Assembly: GCA_016711485.1 (NCBI GenBank)
Contig: JADJSX010000023.1
Coordinates: 1,319,001-1,383,000 of the forward strand
Direction: 5' to 3'
DNA from: Leptospiraceae bacterium
GTDB taxonomy: Bacteria > Spirochaetota > Leptospiria > Leptospirales > Leptospiraceae
Length of the DNA stretch: 64,000 nt
Each line of letters begins with the position of its first letter. The stretch's first letter is position 1. This document shows positions 53,389-62,566 of this stretch, piece by piece. Below the pieces are notes generated by a model, which did not search any database, was not told where the DNA came from, and saw nothing but the letters and a program-made list of their open reading frames with translations. The position numbers and the translations under genes are program-made.

Positions 53389-56121
53389 TTAGTTTACAAT
53401 TTTTTTTTCGATGGTAACAGTATTAATTCCGTTTTCATGTGAATAAGTAACCTTATCCATTAATTTTTCTACAAGAAATACTCCGAATCCGCCACGCCGT
53501 TCTCCTTTTAAATTGGCTTCCAGAGATGGTTCGGGGACTTTATTTCTGTCGAAAGGTATTCCTTTGTCCTGAATCAGAATGATAATTGTATCTTCAGTAA
53601 ATTTAATTGCACATTCGAATGTAGGATTTGGTAAATTTGTGTCTTTATAAGAATGCATTACGACGTTAGTCGCCGCTTCATCGCAACATAGAAGTATATC
53701 ATCAGAAAGATATTCCGATAGATTACGAATTTTAATTGTATCAAATAGAAAATCTCTAAATTTAGGAATAGCTGCGTTAATCGCAGGAAAAGTTTTGCGA
53801 AATTGAAAGTCATCATTGAATTTTAAAATCAATACTGTGAAGTCATCAAATTGTTCTGTTGATTCAGAATAATCAACAATTTCTTTATACACTTCTTCGA
53901 TGATTTCTTGGGGATTTTTATTTTTACGTTTTATGATTTCTTGAACGAATCTTTCGAGTCCAAACTCATTATCGTCTTTATCTTTTTCTTCAATGGCCCC
54001 GTCCGTATATAGAACAACCATATCTCCCGATTTAGGTTGAATCTTTCCGCCTACATATTTCCCGGTAGGAATAACACCAAGTGGCGCACCGGTTCCTTTT
54101 ATAAACTCATAGGTTTCGTCGGCTTTTATCCATATTTGATCGTTGTGACCTGCGGATGCGAATTCAATTTCCATATTGGATGGATTATAATGTATGAAAA
54201 ATAAAGTTACAAACATCCCAGATTGTGAGTCTTCGTAGATAAGAGAATTCGCAGCTTTTAATAAATCAGCAGGATTCATTTCGTGGTTACGACTGAGTGT
54301 CCGCATAACAGAAGAACTCATTGCCATAAAAATAGCAGCTGGTAAACTTTTTCCAGATACGTCAGCAATTAAAAATGAAAATTGGCCATCTTCATATTTG
54401 TAAAAGTCGTAAAAATCTCCAGATACATCTTTTGCGGGTACTGATTTTACGCCTAATTGGAAGTTAGAACCGGATGGAATTTTAGAAGGTAAAATATTAT
54501 TTTGGATATTGCGGGTAATCTCAATTTCCTTCTGCATTGCTTTTTTTGCAATCATGTCAGCATTGAGTTTTATATTTTCATATCCTTTTATAAATTGAGA
54601 GGAAATAGTTTGAAGAAGCCTTAAATCGTTTTCTTTGAAATAGGAATTATCAATTCTTTCAGAAATACAAATAGCACCGAACGGTTTCTGATTATTGCCC
54701 AGAAGAGGTAATAGTATGAAAGAATCTTTTAGAAATTTTTTATCTAGGATATCACTATCAGGCTGATTTATAAATGCATCTTTAAGTAAAATTTTATTCT
54801 CTATCATTGCAAGGACTATGATAGAATCTCGAATGAAATTTTCCTGTGATTTATCTTCCACTCCATCAATAAAAGACCATAGGTTTAGTATTTGTTTGTT
54901 TGAATCAATGATTAAAATAGCGGCACGTTTTGCATCTAGTTCGCGAACCACAATTCGAATGGATTTTCGAATTAAATCAGCTTCGTCTTTTGATTCTAAA
55001 ACAGCTTTTCCTAAGTCAAAAAGACTTCCTAATTCACTTACTTTTTTCTCTAACTCTCGGTTCGTTTTTTCTAGGTTGTCTAGAAGTCTAGTTTTTTGAA
55101 TCGCTACTGCTGCCGCATCCGAGAAACTTAGAAATAACTCAATATCACTATCGTTGAAATTATTTCGATCAATTGTATTGATACCTTCCATCACCCCAAT
55201 TACTTCATCATCAGCAATTAGAGGAGCTGCTAATATATTACGAGTTGTAAAATCCGAAGCCTTATCGACTACTTTATAAACACGATCGTCATTTTGTGCA
55301 TCGTTTATGATCATTGGTACGCGGGTAACAGCAACTGTCCCCGCAATTCCTTTACCCATTGGAACTCGAATTTTTTGTAATTCTTCTTCTTTTTCTCCGG
55401 CTACAATGTGAAAATACAATTCGTTTTTTGTTTTGTCTACAAGTAGTATAGAGCAGGATTCAGTTCTAAAAACACTTTTGACTGACTCCATTACATCTTT
55501 TAATAAATTTGTAAGATGCCTAGAGGAGTTGATAAGTCCAGAAACTCGAATCACTTCCTTTAATAAAAATTCTAATCGAGTATTCTTTTGAAGATTATTT
55601 GTAGAGTTGAGAAGAAGTTGAATCGCTGTAGTGAAGTGTAAAAAGATTTCACCTTTTTCGGGAAGAACGAGAGAATCCTTTAGAAGTTGACTCAATGTTT
55701 TGGAGTAAACAGAGATTAGCTCAAAGTCATTCGTTGAAAAATTTTCAAAATGATTAATTCCCTCTAATAAAAAAATTCCAATAGAAGTACTATCATCTCC
55801 TAAATAACAAGATATGTAAGATTGATCAGCCTTTGTATTTGAACCGGGTATGATAGAATCTTTTTTGATTCTGAGATTTTTTCGTTCTCGAAAAGAATAG
55901 TCGGCAAGAAGTTTGGATTGGTTGTTTGCTGAAACCGCACCAAAACTTTTTAGTTCGCTTTTTTCATCGAGGAAAAATAAAAAACCAGCTTTTGCTCCGA
56001 CATTCTTGATTGCTTCATTCAGAATTAAAACAAAAACCTGAGTGAGGTTTTCATTTTCTTTGATGGATGCAGTCCCCCCCTTATTTTTATGGAGTAGGGT
56101 TATAAGAGTTTCTTGTGACAA
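53389..56121 (-). CDS. GAF-PP2C-HATPase regulator (SpoIIE/RsbU and RsbW fused)
   Basis: The 910-aa soluble protein joins opposing partner-switch activities. Residues about 214-355 are a clear GAF domain (MGKGIAGTVAV and NILAAPLIADDEVIGVME), with weaker GAF-like regions before (about 20-150) and after (about 360-530). A SpoIIE PP2C domain follows from about 567 (SGDFYDFYKY, IADVSGKSLPAAIFMAMSS, YTDGAIEEKD). The C-terminal 130 residues are an RsbW-like ATPase (CCDEAATNVVMHSY and DKGIPFD and GGFGVFLV). The gene at 56127-56432 ends six bases upstream of its start. Confidence 0.87.
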   Translation of the reverse strand: MSQETLITLLHKNKGGTASIKENENLTQVFVLILNEAIKNVGAKAGFLFFLDEKSELKSFGAVSANNQSKLLADYSFRERKNLRIKKDSIIPGSNTKADQSYISCYLGDDSTSIGIFLLEGINHFENFSTNDFELISVYSKTLSQLLKDSLVLPEKGEIFLHFTTAIQLLLNSTNNLQKNTRLEFLLKEVIRVSGLINSSRHLTNLLKDVMESVKSVFRTESCSILLVDKTKNELYFHIVAGEKEEELQKIRVPMGKGIAGTVAVTRVPMIINDAQNDDRVYKVVDKASDFTTRNILAAPLIADDEVIGVMEGINTIDRNNFNDSDIELFLSFSDAAAVAIQKTRLLDNLEKTNRELEKKVSELGSLFDLGKAVLESKDEADLIRKSIRIVVRELDAKRAAILIIDSNKQILNLWSFIDGVEDKSQENFIRDSIIVLAMIENKILLKDAFINQPDSDILDKKFLKDSFILLPLLGNNQKPFGAICISERIDNSYFKENDLRLLQTISSQFIKGYENIKLNADMIAKKAMQKEIEITRNIQNNILPSKIPSGSNFQLGVKSVPAKDVSGDFYDFYKYEDGQFSFLIADVSGKSLPAAIFMAMSSSVMRTLSRNHEMNPADLLKAANSLIYEDSQSGMFVTLFFIHYNPSNMEIEFASAGHNDQIWIKADETYEFIKGTGAPLGVIPTGKYVGGKIQPKSGDMVVLYTDGAIEEKDKDDNEFGLERFVQEIIKRKNKNPQEIIEEVYKEIVDYSESTEQFDDFTVLILKFNDDFQFRKTFPAINAAIPKFRDFLFDTIKIRNLSEYLSDDILLCCDEAATNVVMHSYKDTNLPNPTFECAIKFTEDTIIILIQDKGIPFDRNKVPEPSLEANLKGERRGGFGVFLVEKLMDKVTYSHENGINTVTIEKKIVN

Positions 56122-56126
56122 ATGAG

Positions 56127-56432
56127 TTACGAAAAATTAAGTTTAAGAGTTTCTTCTCTTAGCTTTTTGTTAGCCTGTTCTAACTCTTTGATTTTATCCA
56201 ATGCACTCATAAGCTCATCTCTTGAAATATTGGAAACAATATCAGAGGCTTGCATTGTTTGTTGTGCATTTTTCATTTCCGAAGACGAATAATCAATGAT
56301 TGATTCATACATTTTAATGATTTGATCTGCGTTCGAGAGTTCTTTTTCGTTTAACTTTAAAACTTTCTCATAACCTTTTATGATGTCGCTTTGCGCACTT
56401 ACTTTCTTTTGTAGACTTTCTATCGTTTCCAT
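56127..56432 (-). CDS. Small coiled-coil protein
   Basis: I chose the ATG giving METIES because AAGGTGA precedes it; the three-residue longer frame begins with a GTG inside this ribosome site. The 101-residue protein is one long helix with heptads (LQKKVSAQSDIIKGYEKVL, KIKELEQANKKLREE), Met and Gln rich. It is directly upstream of the GAF-PP2C-ATPase gene and probably co-transcribed with it, so it may be a partner or oligomerisation factor of that regulator. No family is recognised. Confidence 0.7.
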   Translation of the reverse strand: METIESLQKKVSAQSDIIKGYEKVLKLNEKELSNADQIIKMYESIIDYSSSEMKNAQQTMQASDIVSNISRDELMSALDKIKELEQANKKLREETLKLNFS

Positions 56433-56462
56433 AAAAATCACCTTTTAAATAAAAAACTTAAA

Positions 56463-56468
56463 TTGACA
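56463..56468 (+). promoter_or_regulatory. Candidate -35 box ahead of the tRNA gene
   Basis: TTGACA at 56463-56468 is a perfect -35 word 35 bases before the tRNA. An AACAAT word lies 16 bases further on and is a weak -10 match, so this is tentative. Confidence 0.35.
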
Positions 56469-56503
56469 CATAGGATAGATCTAAAACAATCAGATTATCC
56501 TAC

Positions 56504-56576
56504 GGGGGCGTAGCTCAGCTGGGAGAGCACTTGCATGGCATGCAAGGGGTCAGGGGTTCGATCCCCCTCGTCTCCA
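56504..56576 (+). tRNA. tRNA-Ala (anticodon GGC)
   Basis: The 73-nt cloverleaf has acceptor arms GGGGGCG and CGTCTCC with G-T wobbles, a TAGCTCAGCTGGGAGAGCA D arm, a CTTGC/GCAAG anticodon stem around ATGGCAT, which places GGC as the anticodon (reads GCC and GCT, alanine), and a GGGGTTCGATCCCC T arm. The G-T pair at the third acceptor position pattern is compatible with alanine identity. The 3' CCA is not encoded (next bases are AAG). It lies in the divergent gap before the def gene. Confidence 0.95.
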
Positions 56577-56697
56577 AAGACAATTACGCATACATGATTT
56601 GTTATCATTAATGATTGTATGTCAATGTTTTTTTTGCTTGCTTGAATTTTTCATTTAGATTTTGAGAATGGACATTATCAAACTTCGGGGTATATAA

Positions 56698-57234
56698 ATG
56701 GCCGCAAGAAAAGTGCTTAAATTAGGAGATCCACTCCTAAGAAAAATTAGTCAATCCGTTACAGAAGATGAAACACGAACCAAAGAATTCAAAAAACTAA
56801 TTAAAGATATGTTTGATACAATGAAGTTCGAAAACGGAGTTGGCCTAGCCGCTCCCCAAATCGGAGTTTTAAAACGATTAGTTGTTGTGGGTGTAGAGGA
56901 TTCAGAAAGATATCCGGGAACTCCCAATCTCCAAGATACGATTTTAATTAACCCTGTTATTACACCTCTTGCCCCTGCCGGCGATGGATTTTGGGAAGGA
57001 TGTCTTTCCGTTCCAGGAATGCGAGGACTTGTAGAAAGACCAAATAAAATTAAATTAGAATGGTACGATGATAAATGGAACCATCATTCTGAGATTGTAG
57101 AAGGATACAAAGCTATCGTGTACCAACATGAGTGTGATCATCTCGATGGTATATTATATGTGGATAGACTGAAGGATACGAAACTATTTGGATATACTGA
57201 TGTAATCGATACGCAAGGAAATGAATTAGATTGA
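56698..57234 (+). CDS. def: Peptide deformylase
   Basis: The 178-aa enzyme removes the formyl group from the N-terminal methionine of new proteins. It contains all three motifs: GVGLAAPQIG (motif 1), EGCLSVPGMRG with the metal Cys (motif 2), and YQHECDHLDGILYVDR with the HExxH metal site (motif 3). The length is normal. The gene overlaps the following hydrolase by four bases (TTGA). Confidence 0.95.
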   Translation: MAARKVLKLGDPLLRKISQSVTEDETRTKEFKKLIKDMFDTMKFENGVGLAAPQIGVLKRLVVVGVEDSERYPGTPNLQDTILINPVITPLAPAGDGFWEGCLSVPGMRGLVERPNKIKLEWYDDKWNHHSEIVEGYKAIVYQHECDHLDGILYVDRLKDTKLFGYTDVIDTQGNELD

Positions 57235-58163
57235 AAAAAATTTTACAAAACCATAAATTGTCGCGTACTACAAAGTTACCACTATTTCTGTTCATTCTGT
57301 TTTTTACTTTTTCGTGTGCATCAAGTCTTGTAAATACTTTCGTTGGATATGAAAGAAGTAAGTCAGGATTAGAAAAGAAAAAAATACAAGTCGATAATTT
57401 CGAAATCGCCTATCTCGAAGGCGGAGAAGGGGAAACGATTTTACTTCTACACGGATTTGCCGGTGACAAAGAACACTGGACTCGATTTGCTCGTAGTTTG
57501 ACCGGCAAATATAGAGTAATCGCACCAGATTCTCCACCAGCTGGAGAAAGCTCAAAAATTGAAACAGAGGATTATAGCATTTTATCGCAAACCAAACGCC
57601 TCCACAATTTTGCTTCTAAATTAGGTCTCAAGAAATATCATATCGTAGGAAATTCTATGGGTGGAAGTATCGCCGGAATTTATACAACAGAGTATCCAGA
57701 TGAAGTTTTGACTCTTGGACTATTCAATTCAGCTGGAGTAAAGAGTCCAAATCCGAGCAAACTTTCCGAGAAACTCGCTCAAGGTAAAAATCCTCTCATA
57801 GTTAGTAACGAAGAGGAGTTTGATGGACTGATGAAATTTTCGTTTGTGAATCCGCCTTATATCCCTGGATTTTTTAAATCGGAAGTTATGCGTAAATCAG
57901 CAGCTAACAAAAAGTTTAATGAAAAAGCATTTTCTGATATTCAAAAAGATATTTATTTACTCGAATCAAGATTGTCAAAAATTAATGCCAAAACTCTGAT
58001 TTTATGGGGAGAATCTGATAATATCATTGATGTTTCTTCTGTGGAAGTATTTAAAAAAGGAATTAAAAATAACAAAGTAGTAATTTTAGAAAAATGCGGA
58101 CATGCTCCTATGATAGAATTACCAGAAGAGTCAGCAAAACATTACTTAGAATTTATCAAGTGA
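57231..58163 (+). CDS. Alpha/beta hydrolase, probable lipoprotein
   Basis: The 310-aa protein starts with a TTG overlapping the def stop codon. The first 35 residues carry a Lys-rich n-region, a hydrophobic stretch and FTFSCASS, a likely lipobox. The hydrolase fold follows: LLLHGFAGDKEHW (oxyanion region), VGNSMGGSIAG with the nucleophilic Ser, and GESDNIIDVSS with candidate Asp, then CGHAPMIELPEE with candidate His. It is thus an envelope esterase or related enzyme. The substrate is unknown. Element B follows after 10 bases. Confidence 0.82.
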   Translation: MKKILQNHKLSRTTKLPLFLFILFFTFSCASSLVNTFVGYERSKSGLEKKKIQVDNFEIAYLEGGEGETILLLHGFAGDKEHWTRFARSLTGKYRVIAPDSPPAGESSKIETEDYSILSQTKRLHNFASKLGLKKYHIVGNSMGGSIAGIYTTEYPDEVLTLGLFNSAGVKSPNPSKLSEKLAQGKNPLIVSNEEEFDGLMKFSFVNPPYIPGFFKSEVMRKSAANKKFNEKAFSDIQKDIYLLESRLSKINAKTLILWGESDNIIDVSSVEVFKKGIKNNKVVILEKCGHAPMIELPEESAKHYLEFIK

Positions 58164-58173
58164 TAAATTCTAA

Positions 58174-58344
58174 TTAGCATCTGACCTTACGCAAAATTGA
58201 TAATTTAAGGAGCCAAAGATGATTTTGAGAATATTAGAGAATGTTAATGAATTAATAAATTCAATAGCCTGCGGCAGCAAGCCCACCGCTAGGTGCAAAC
58301 CTTAAGTGGACGCTGGACTCACCTTGCGTAAGGTGAGTTAGCAT
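58174..58344 (+). mobile_element. Inverted-repeat element, copy B
   Basis: The core 58181-58337 ends in CTGACCTTACGCAA and, inverted, CTCACCTTACGCAA, 13 of 14 matching. TTAGCAT stands on both sides (58174-58180 and 58338-58344) as a possible 7-bp target-site duplication. Internal segments match element A at 52.7-53.0 kb (37 of 43 and 28 of 32 identical), in the opposite orientation. It has no transposase frame. It resembles a MITE, but no known family is recognised. Confidence 0.65.
58219..58305 (+). CDS. Possible 28-aa peptide of element B
   Basis: The frame begins at ATG 58219 with AAGGAG at 58207-58212, six bases ahead, which is a good translation start. It encodes MILRILENVNELINSIACGS and a short basic tail. 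The core matches the element A frame at residues ILEN-N-LI-SIAC. The match at amino-acid level plus the ribosome site make expression plausible, but selection cannot be shown with two copies. Confidence 0.35.
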   Translation: MILRILENVNELINSIACGSKPTARCKP

Positions 58345-58999
58345 GTTGAATTTTATCGTACTGATATTTTTAATACTAGCTGTTTCTTTTTGCCAAGCTG
58401 ATAAGAAGGAAATTATTTTCCCTGGTTTTGAGCATAACTATGTTAATTCGCAAAAATATCCATTTACCGTAAACTTGGAAAATGCATCCGAGGGATATAG
58501 TTATAAACTTAGTTTTTTCCAAAATCATCCAGAGTGTATTTTAATGACAGACTGCAGGAATACAGATGCAAGTTTTGTTATGACAAAGACGGATAGTAAA
58601 TCCGCAATAATTATGCCGCTTGGCGAATACTATGCAATTTTAGATATTCAGTCTTCGGAATTTATTCCTTATTCGGTTACTGAATCCAACCTTCGTGTTT
58701 ACTTTGGTTATTCCTTCCAAAAAAATAATTCAGGTCAAATTGAATATATAGAAAATCAGGATATGAAATGTCATAAATTTAGTTTTCAGGAAACATTTGG
58801 ATCACAGACTTATTTAAGTTGTCCAAAATTAAAAATACAAAACATTACCAAAAACCAAATTCGATTTGTGTTAGGAAATCAAAGACAGGTCGATGGCAGA
58901 GTCACTCTAAAACTATGGGCTAACAGGGAACTTACTCCATTGATTGTATTATTCTTTGGTCCTGTCGGGTATTCAAAAGAAATGGAAATTGTAAATTAA
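58343..58999 (+). CDS. Hypothetical lipoprotein
   Basis: The 218-aa protein has a signal sequence ending VSFC, a plausible lipobox, and no recognised domain. The mature part is beta-rich with several Cys (PECILMTDC, KCHKF, LSCPKL). Its ribosome site AAGGTGAG (58330-58337) is the inner part of the right end of element B, so the element supplies translation signals for it. It converges with fliM, with one base between the stop codons. Confidence 0.65.
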   Translation: MLNFIVLIFLILAVSFCQADKKEIIFPGFEHNYVNSQKYPFTVNLENASEGYSYKLSFFQNHPECILMTDCRNTDASFVMTKTDSKSAIIMPLGEYYAILDIQSSEFIPYSVTESNLRVYFGYSFQKNNSGQIEYIENQDMKCHKFSFQETFGSQTYLSCPKLKIQNITKNQIRFVLGNQRQVDGRVTLKLWANRELTPLIVLFFGPVGYSKEMEIVN

Positions 59000-59000
59000 T

Positions 59001-60026
59001 TTAGTATTCTTGTTCGGAGCGAGTTGAACCAAGTAATTCATCAGGAATTTCTTCGATAATTTCCCCAATCTGAACTGCCAAACGATTTCCGACACGACCT
59101 GGAATACATTTGAATTTATTACGTTCTCCAACTTTGATAATCATGTCTGCTTTTGTAGGAGTGTTTTCGAGTTTGATTACGTCGCCCATTTGGAGGTTCA
59201 TGAGTTCCATCATGGTAATGTCGACAGAACCAACTTCTGTGATTAACGGGATAGTAACCCCATCGAGACGTTCTTGAATGACTGATTTATTTTCGTCTGT
59301 TTCTCCACGGCGAATAGAAGAATACCAATATTGAGCTGAGAGTTTATTGATAATAGGTTCGATAGTGATGTATGGAATACAAAGATTTGTCATACCTTCT
59401 ACATCACCAACTTTGGTTTCGAGAGTAATTAACACCACCATGTCGTTTGGTGGAACTACTTGCGCAAACTGTGGATTAGTCTCAATGTTACCGAGTCGAG
59501 GACGCAAATCAATTACAGTAGACCATGCCTCGCGAAGGTTGCCGAGGATACGAACTATTATCCCTTCCATTACGGACATCTCAATGTCAGAAAGTTCACG
59601 GTTGATTTTTGCCGATTCCCCTTTTCCGCCAAATAGTCGGTCAATGATTGTAAAGGAAATGGATGGATCCATTTCTAAAATAGCAGAACCTTTGAGAGGA
59701 TCCATATTGATTACAGCAAGTGTAGTAGGGTTTGGAATCGAACGAATAAATTCTTCATAGGTCAACTGATCCACAGATGCAACGTGTACACCTACTAACG
59801 CACGGAGCTGCGCGGATAACCCAGTAGTAGCCAAACGAGCGAATGTTTCGTGCATCATTTGTAGAGTTCTAATCTGGTCTTTAGAAAATTTATCCGGTCG
59901 TTTGAAGTCGTAAATTTTGACTTTCTTTTGTTCTCCGACTGCGGAGTATTCTTCTTCGTTTACCTCTCCGCTTGAAATTGCGTTTAGAAGTGCGTCTATC
60001 TCATCTTGCGAAAGTATTTCTGTCAT
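59001..60026 (-). CDS. fliM: Flagellar motor switch protein FliM
   Basis: The chosen start MTEILSQDEIDALLNAISSGE is the canonical FliM N-terminus (the CheY-binding peptide is within LSQDEIDALLN). The longer frame from 60062 lies inside the upstream gene. The 341-aa protein has the middle domain (GSAILEMDPSISFTIIDRLFGGKGE) and a C-terminal SpoA-type domain (VGSVDITMMELMNLQMGDVIKLE). It builds the C-ring that sets rotation direction. AAGG precedes the ATG, which overlaps the upstream stop codon (ATGA). fliN is not adjacent. Confidence 0.95.
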   Translation of the reverse strand: MTEILSQDEIDALLNAISSGEVNEEEYSAVGEQKKVKIYDFKRPDKFSKDQIRTLQMMHETFARLATTGLSAQLRALVGVHVASVDQLTYEEFIRSIPNPTTLAVINMDPLKGSAILEMDPSISFTIIDRLFGGKGESAKINRELSDIEMSVMEGIIVRILGNLREAWSTVIDLRPRLGNIETNPQFAQVVPPNDMVVLITLETKVGDVEGMTNLCIPYITIEPIINKLSAQYWYSSIRRGETDENKSVIQERLDGVTIPLITEVGSVDITMMELMNLQMGDVIKLENTPTKADMIIKVGERNKFKCIPGRVGNRLAVQIGEIIEEIPDELLGSTRSEQEY

Positions 60027-61048
60027 TTTTTTACCTTTACCACAACACCTGAAATTTTCCAAAAACCTTTTCTTGTGTCATCTGTTTTTTTAAGAGTATA
60101 TTGGTATTCGAATCGAGAAGGGATGCGGTTTAGTTCTCTTTCGACATGTACATATACTTTTGCCATAATTGGATTGATTTCATCTGCAGAAGTAATTTTA
60201 TAATATGTAATTTTTCCCGAACGGCTTTCTGTTAGGTATTTTTTAAATTCATCTACAATAATATCTTTGTAACCCGCTTCAGCAGCAGTATATTCATTTG
60301 CAAATTTTGTATACCCTAAAATAAATTCGGGGAAGTATATATATTTATAATAATGATTCCAATTTTTCTTTAATTCTGCACCTAAAAATAAGTAAACGGT
60401 TTCTTCTGGACTGAGACCGTCGTATGCGAGTTCATTTTCTTTGTACTGCTTATAAAGGCGTTCTTCTTTTTTCTTTTCAATTTGAAAAATAGTTTGGTTT
60501 TCGCTTCTTGCGAAAGTGTTTTGATCTTCTGTGTAGTTAGGGTAAAAATATCCAGTCACATAGTATTTTTTCCCTGTTTCAAATTCAAAGTATTCGTGTA
60601 AGTTAAAACGTTTCGTAAATGATTCATTTTTATGAATGATAATTTCTTTTACCTTATCCCCTACAAGATTATTCATTTTTATTTTAGAACTTTTTAATAT
60701 CTCAGCCTTTAATGTCTCTCTAGGTTGCAGTACTTCATCATTTTCATCAGTTATCGTAAACTGGTAGGTCTGCAAATTTTCTGTTGTGGGGAAAACACGT
60801 ATTACTTCATTGCCATAATTTTTTACAGTAAAATCTAAGTAAACTGGCTCGTTTTGTTTATAACTCATCGATGTAAGTTTTAGATTCACTCGTCCTTGCA
60901 GACCAAAAAAATTTTCTGTAAAGTTCCCACGTACGTCCATATCAGGGTAGGTATAGAGATTCGTAATTGTAAAAAACAAGATTAGAACGAGCTTTAGCAT
61001 ACAGTTTAAGAATCGGCTAAATTCTATGATTCTTACTAAAAATTCCAC
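60023..61048 (-). CDS. Exported hypothetical protein upstream of fliM
   Basis: The 341-aa protein has a signal peptide; an ATG at 61000 (MLKLVLILFF) gives a better signal peptide than the GTG at 61048, so the true start may be the shorter one. The mature part begins with a NLKLTSMSYKQNEPVYLDFTVKNYG region, an immunoglobulin-like beta sandwich as in BsuPI-like inhibitor domains, followed by an alpha/beta C-terminal half that resembles an NTF2-like segment (GFWKISGVVVKV at the end). It overlaps fliM by ATGA. Function unknown. Confidence 0.6.
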   Translation of the reverse strand: MEFLVRIIEFSRFLNCMLKLVLILFFTITNLYTYPDMDVRGNFTENFFGLQGRVNLKLTSMSYKQNEPVYLDFTVKNYGNEVIRVFPTTENLQTYQFTITDENDEVLQPRETLKAEILKSSKIKMNNLVGDKVKEIIIHKNESFTKRFNLHEYFEFETGKKYYVTGYFYPNYTEDQNTFARSENQTIFQIEKKKEERLYKQYKENELAYDGLSPEETVYLFLGAELKKNWNHYYKYIYFPEFILGYTKFANEYTAAEAGYKDIIVDEFKKYLTESRSGKITYYKITSADEINPIMAKVYVHVERELNRIPSRFEYQYTLKKTDDTRKGFWKISGVVVKVKK

Positions 61049-61052
61049 GAGA

Positions 61053-61673
61053 TTAGGCTTTTTTTAGAGCATCTTCAATAATGTAGTTCGAAATTTTGAT
61101 TAATCGCTTTAAAATTCCTTTATTCTTTTTGTAATTGAAATAAACGTCCAAAAGTGCAATCAAATGAGGTTGAATTTGGGCGAAAGACCTTGGGGAAATT
61201 TTATAATGTAAAATTTCTCGGTCTATATTATTTTTAATATTTAACTCGGTCATGTGACGGTTTAGTTCTTTGATCGCTGCATCACCGGCTTTATCATGTG
61301 CTTCGTAAAAAGATTCAATCTTTAAGATAAAGTCAGTCAAAATCTTTTTGATTTTAGCTTCATCTTCTGTTGGTCTTCCTTTTGCAGTGAGTTTATTGAT
61401 AGTTTCGTATCGCTCCATTGATTCTTCATAGAGTCGATTGATTTCCGATCTTTCACTTAAAATGAAAATCAAAAAGGTAAGGATTTTCATAAAAGATTCT
61501 GGGAAAATTCGATTTTTATCTAACTCAACAAGAATTGCATCTTTATGAGTTAAGTCTTCCGGGATTTTGGAAATTTTTTCGAGAACTCCACTTACTGAGT
61601 CATTTTGGCTGAGAGCTGCGATTAAGCTCATTGCCTCAATATAAACTTCTTCTTTATTTTGCATTTCAGTCAT
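61053..61673 (-). CDS. Hypothetical helical protein
   Basis: The 206-aa protein has no signal peptide and is nearly all helical, with a basic C-terminus (GILKRLIKISNYIIEDALKKA). I do not recognise the family. The gene starts 11 bases after the cyclophilin stop codon and ends four bases before the exported hypothetical, so it is in the argH-fliM run. The helix content could support binding to a membrane or partner protein. Confidence 0.6.
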   Translation of the reverse strand: MTEMQNKEEVYIEAMSLIAALSQNDSVSGVLEKISKIPEDLTHKDAILVELDKNRIFPESFMKILTFLIFILSERSEINRLYEESMERYETINKLTAKGRPTEDEAKIKKILTDFILKIESFYEAHDKAGDAAIKELNRHMTELNIKNNIDREILHYKISPRSFAQIQPHLIALLDVYFNYKKNKGILKRLIKISNYIIEDALKKA

Positions 61674-61684
61674 TTTATAATTTC

Positions 61685-62545
61685 CTATCTTTTATCAATG
61701 ATCAAAACTTTGCTAATTATAGTTTTGCCATTTCCGTCATTTACGATTTGGTTTAATACAGTATCTCCGTTCACCATTTGTCCGAAGACTGTGTGTAATC
61801 CGTCTAAATGCGGAGTGTCAACTTGGTTGATAAAAAACTGAGATCCATTTGTGTTAGGCCCGGAATTCGCCATCGCTAAAGCTCCCTTAATCGCTTTTTT
61901 GCTTGTGATTACTTCATTGTATTTATAACCGTTTCGGGCTAATACTTCTAATACACTCATTTCGCTAGCGGCTTTTAAATTTTCTTCTGCTTCTGTGATT
62001 CGTTCTTCCAGTTCTTGTTGGGTTTTTATTCCCATCCCTACAATGACAGCTTTTTGTAAATATCTTCCGTAACTAGGCGCATCTTTTACTTTAATTTTAT
62101 CGAGCCCAAGGGATATAGCGTTAATTTCATCTTCGAATGTATAACCCGGTCCACCAGATCCATCTCCTCGTGGACATCCACCTTGAATCATAAATCCTGC
62201 AATGACTCGGTGAAAATTCAGTCCATTGTAAAAAGGCTTTTTTACTTTTCCGGTAGCTGAAACAAACTCCTTTTCTCCTTGTGCTAGGTCTATGAAGTTT
62301 TGAACAGTCAAGGGCGCATTTTCATGAAAAAGTTCGAGGATTAGGTTTCCTTTGTTTGTTTCCATTATGGCGAAAATAGTTTTTTTGTCGGGTAATGCGA
62401 TATTCGAATCATCTTTTTTTCGAACGACAACATTTACTTTTGCATATTCGGACGGTTGATACGACGCTTTTTGAAAAGATTTATCTCTACAAAATGCAAT
62501 TTGTGAAGATAGGGAAAATAAGATTACTAGTTTGATGAAATTCAT
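61685..62545 (-). CDS. Exported peptidyl-prolyl cis-trans isomerase, cyclophilin type
   Basis: The 286-aa protein has a signal peptide (to about residue 19) and a cyclophilin domain: NLILELFHENAPLTVQNFI, FHRVIAGFMIQGGCPRGDGSGGPGY, and the closing ALAMANSGPNTNGSQFFI and LDGLHTVFGQ motifs. An insertion of about 65 residues (from about 150) splits the domain; it is charged and helical. It would assist protein folding in the periplasm. It lies 21 bases downstream of argH. Confidence 0.9.
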   Translation of the reverse strand: MNFIKLVILFSLSSQIAFCRDKSFQKASYQPSEYAKVNVVVRKKDDSNIALPDKKTIFAIMETNKGNLILELFHENAPLTVQNFIDLAQGEKEFVSATGKVKKPFYNGLNFHRVIAGFMIQGGCPRGDGSGGPGYTFEDEINAISLGLDKIKVKDAPSYGRYLQKAVIVGMGIKTQQELEERITEAEENLKAASEMSVLEVLARNGYKYNEVITSKKAIKGALAMANSGPNTNGSQFFINQVDTPHLDGLHTVFGQMVNGDTVLNQIVNDGNGKTIISKVLIIDKR

Positions 62546-62566
62546 TTTTACCTCAAAGTGGGAAGG

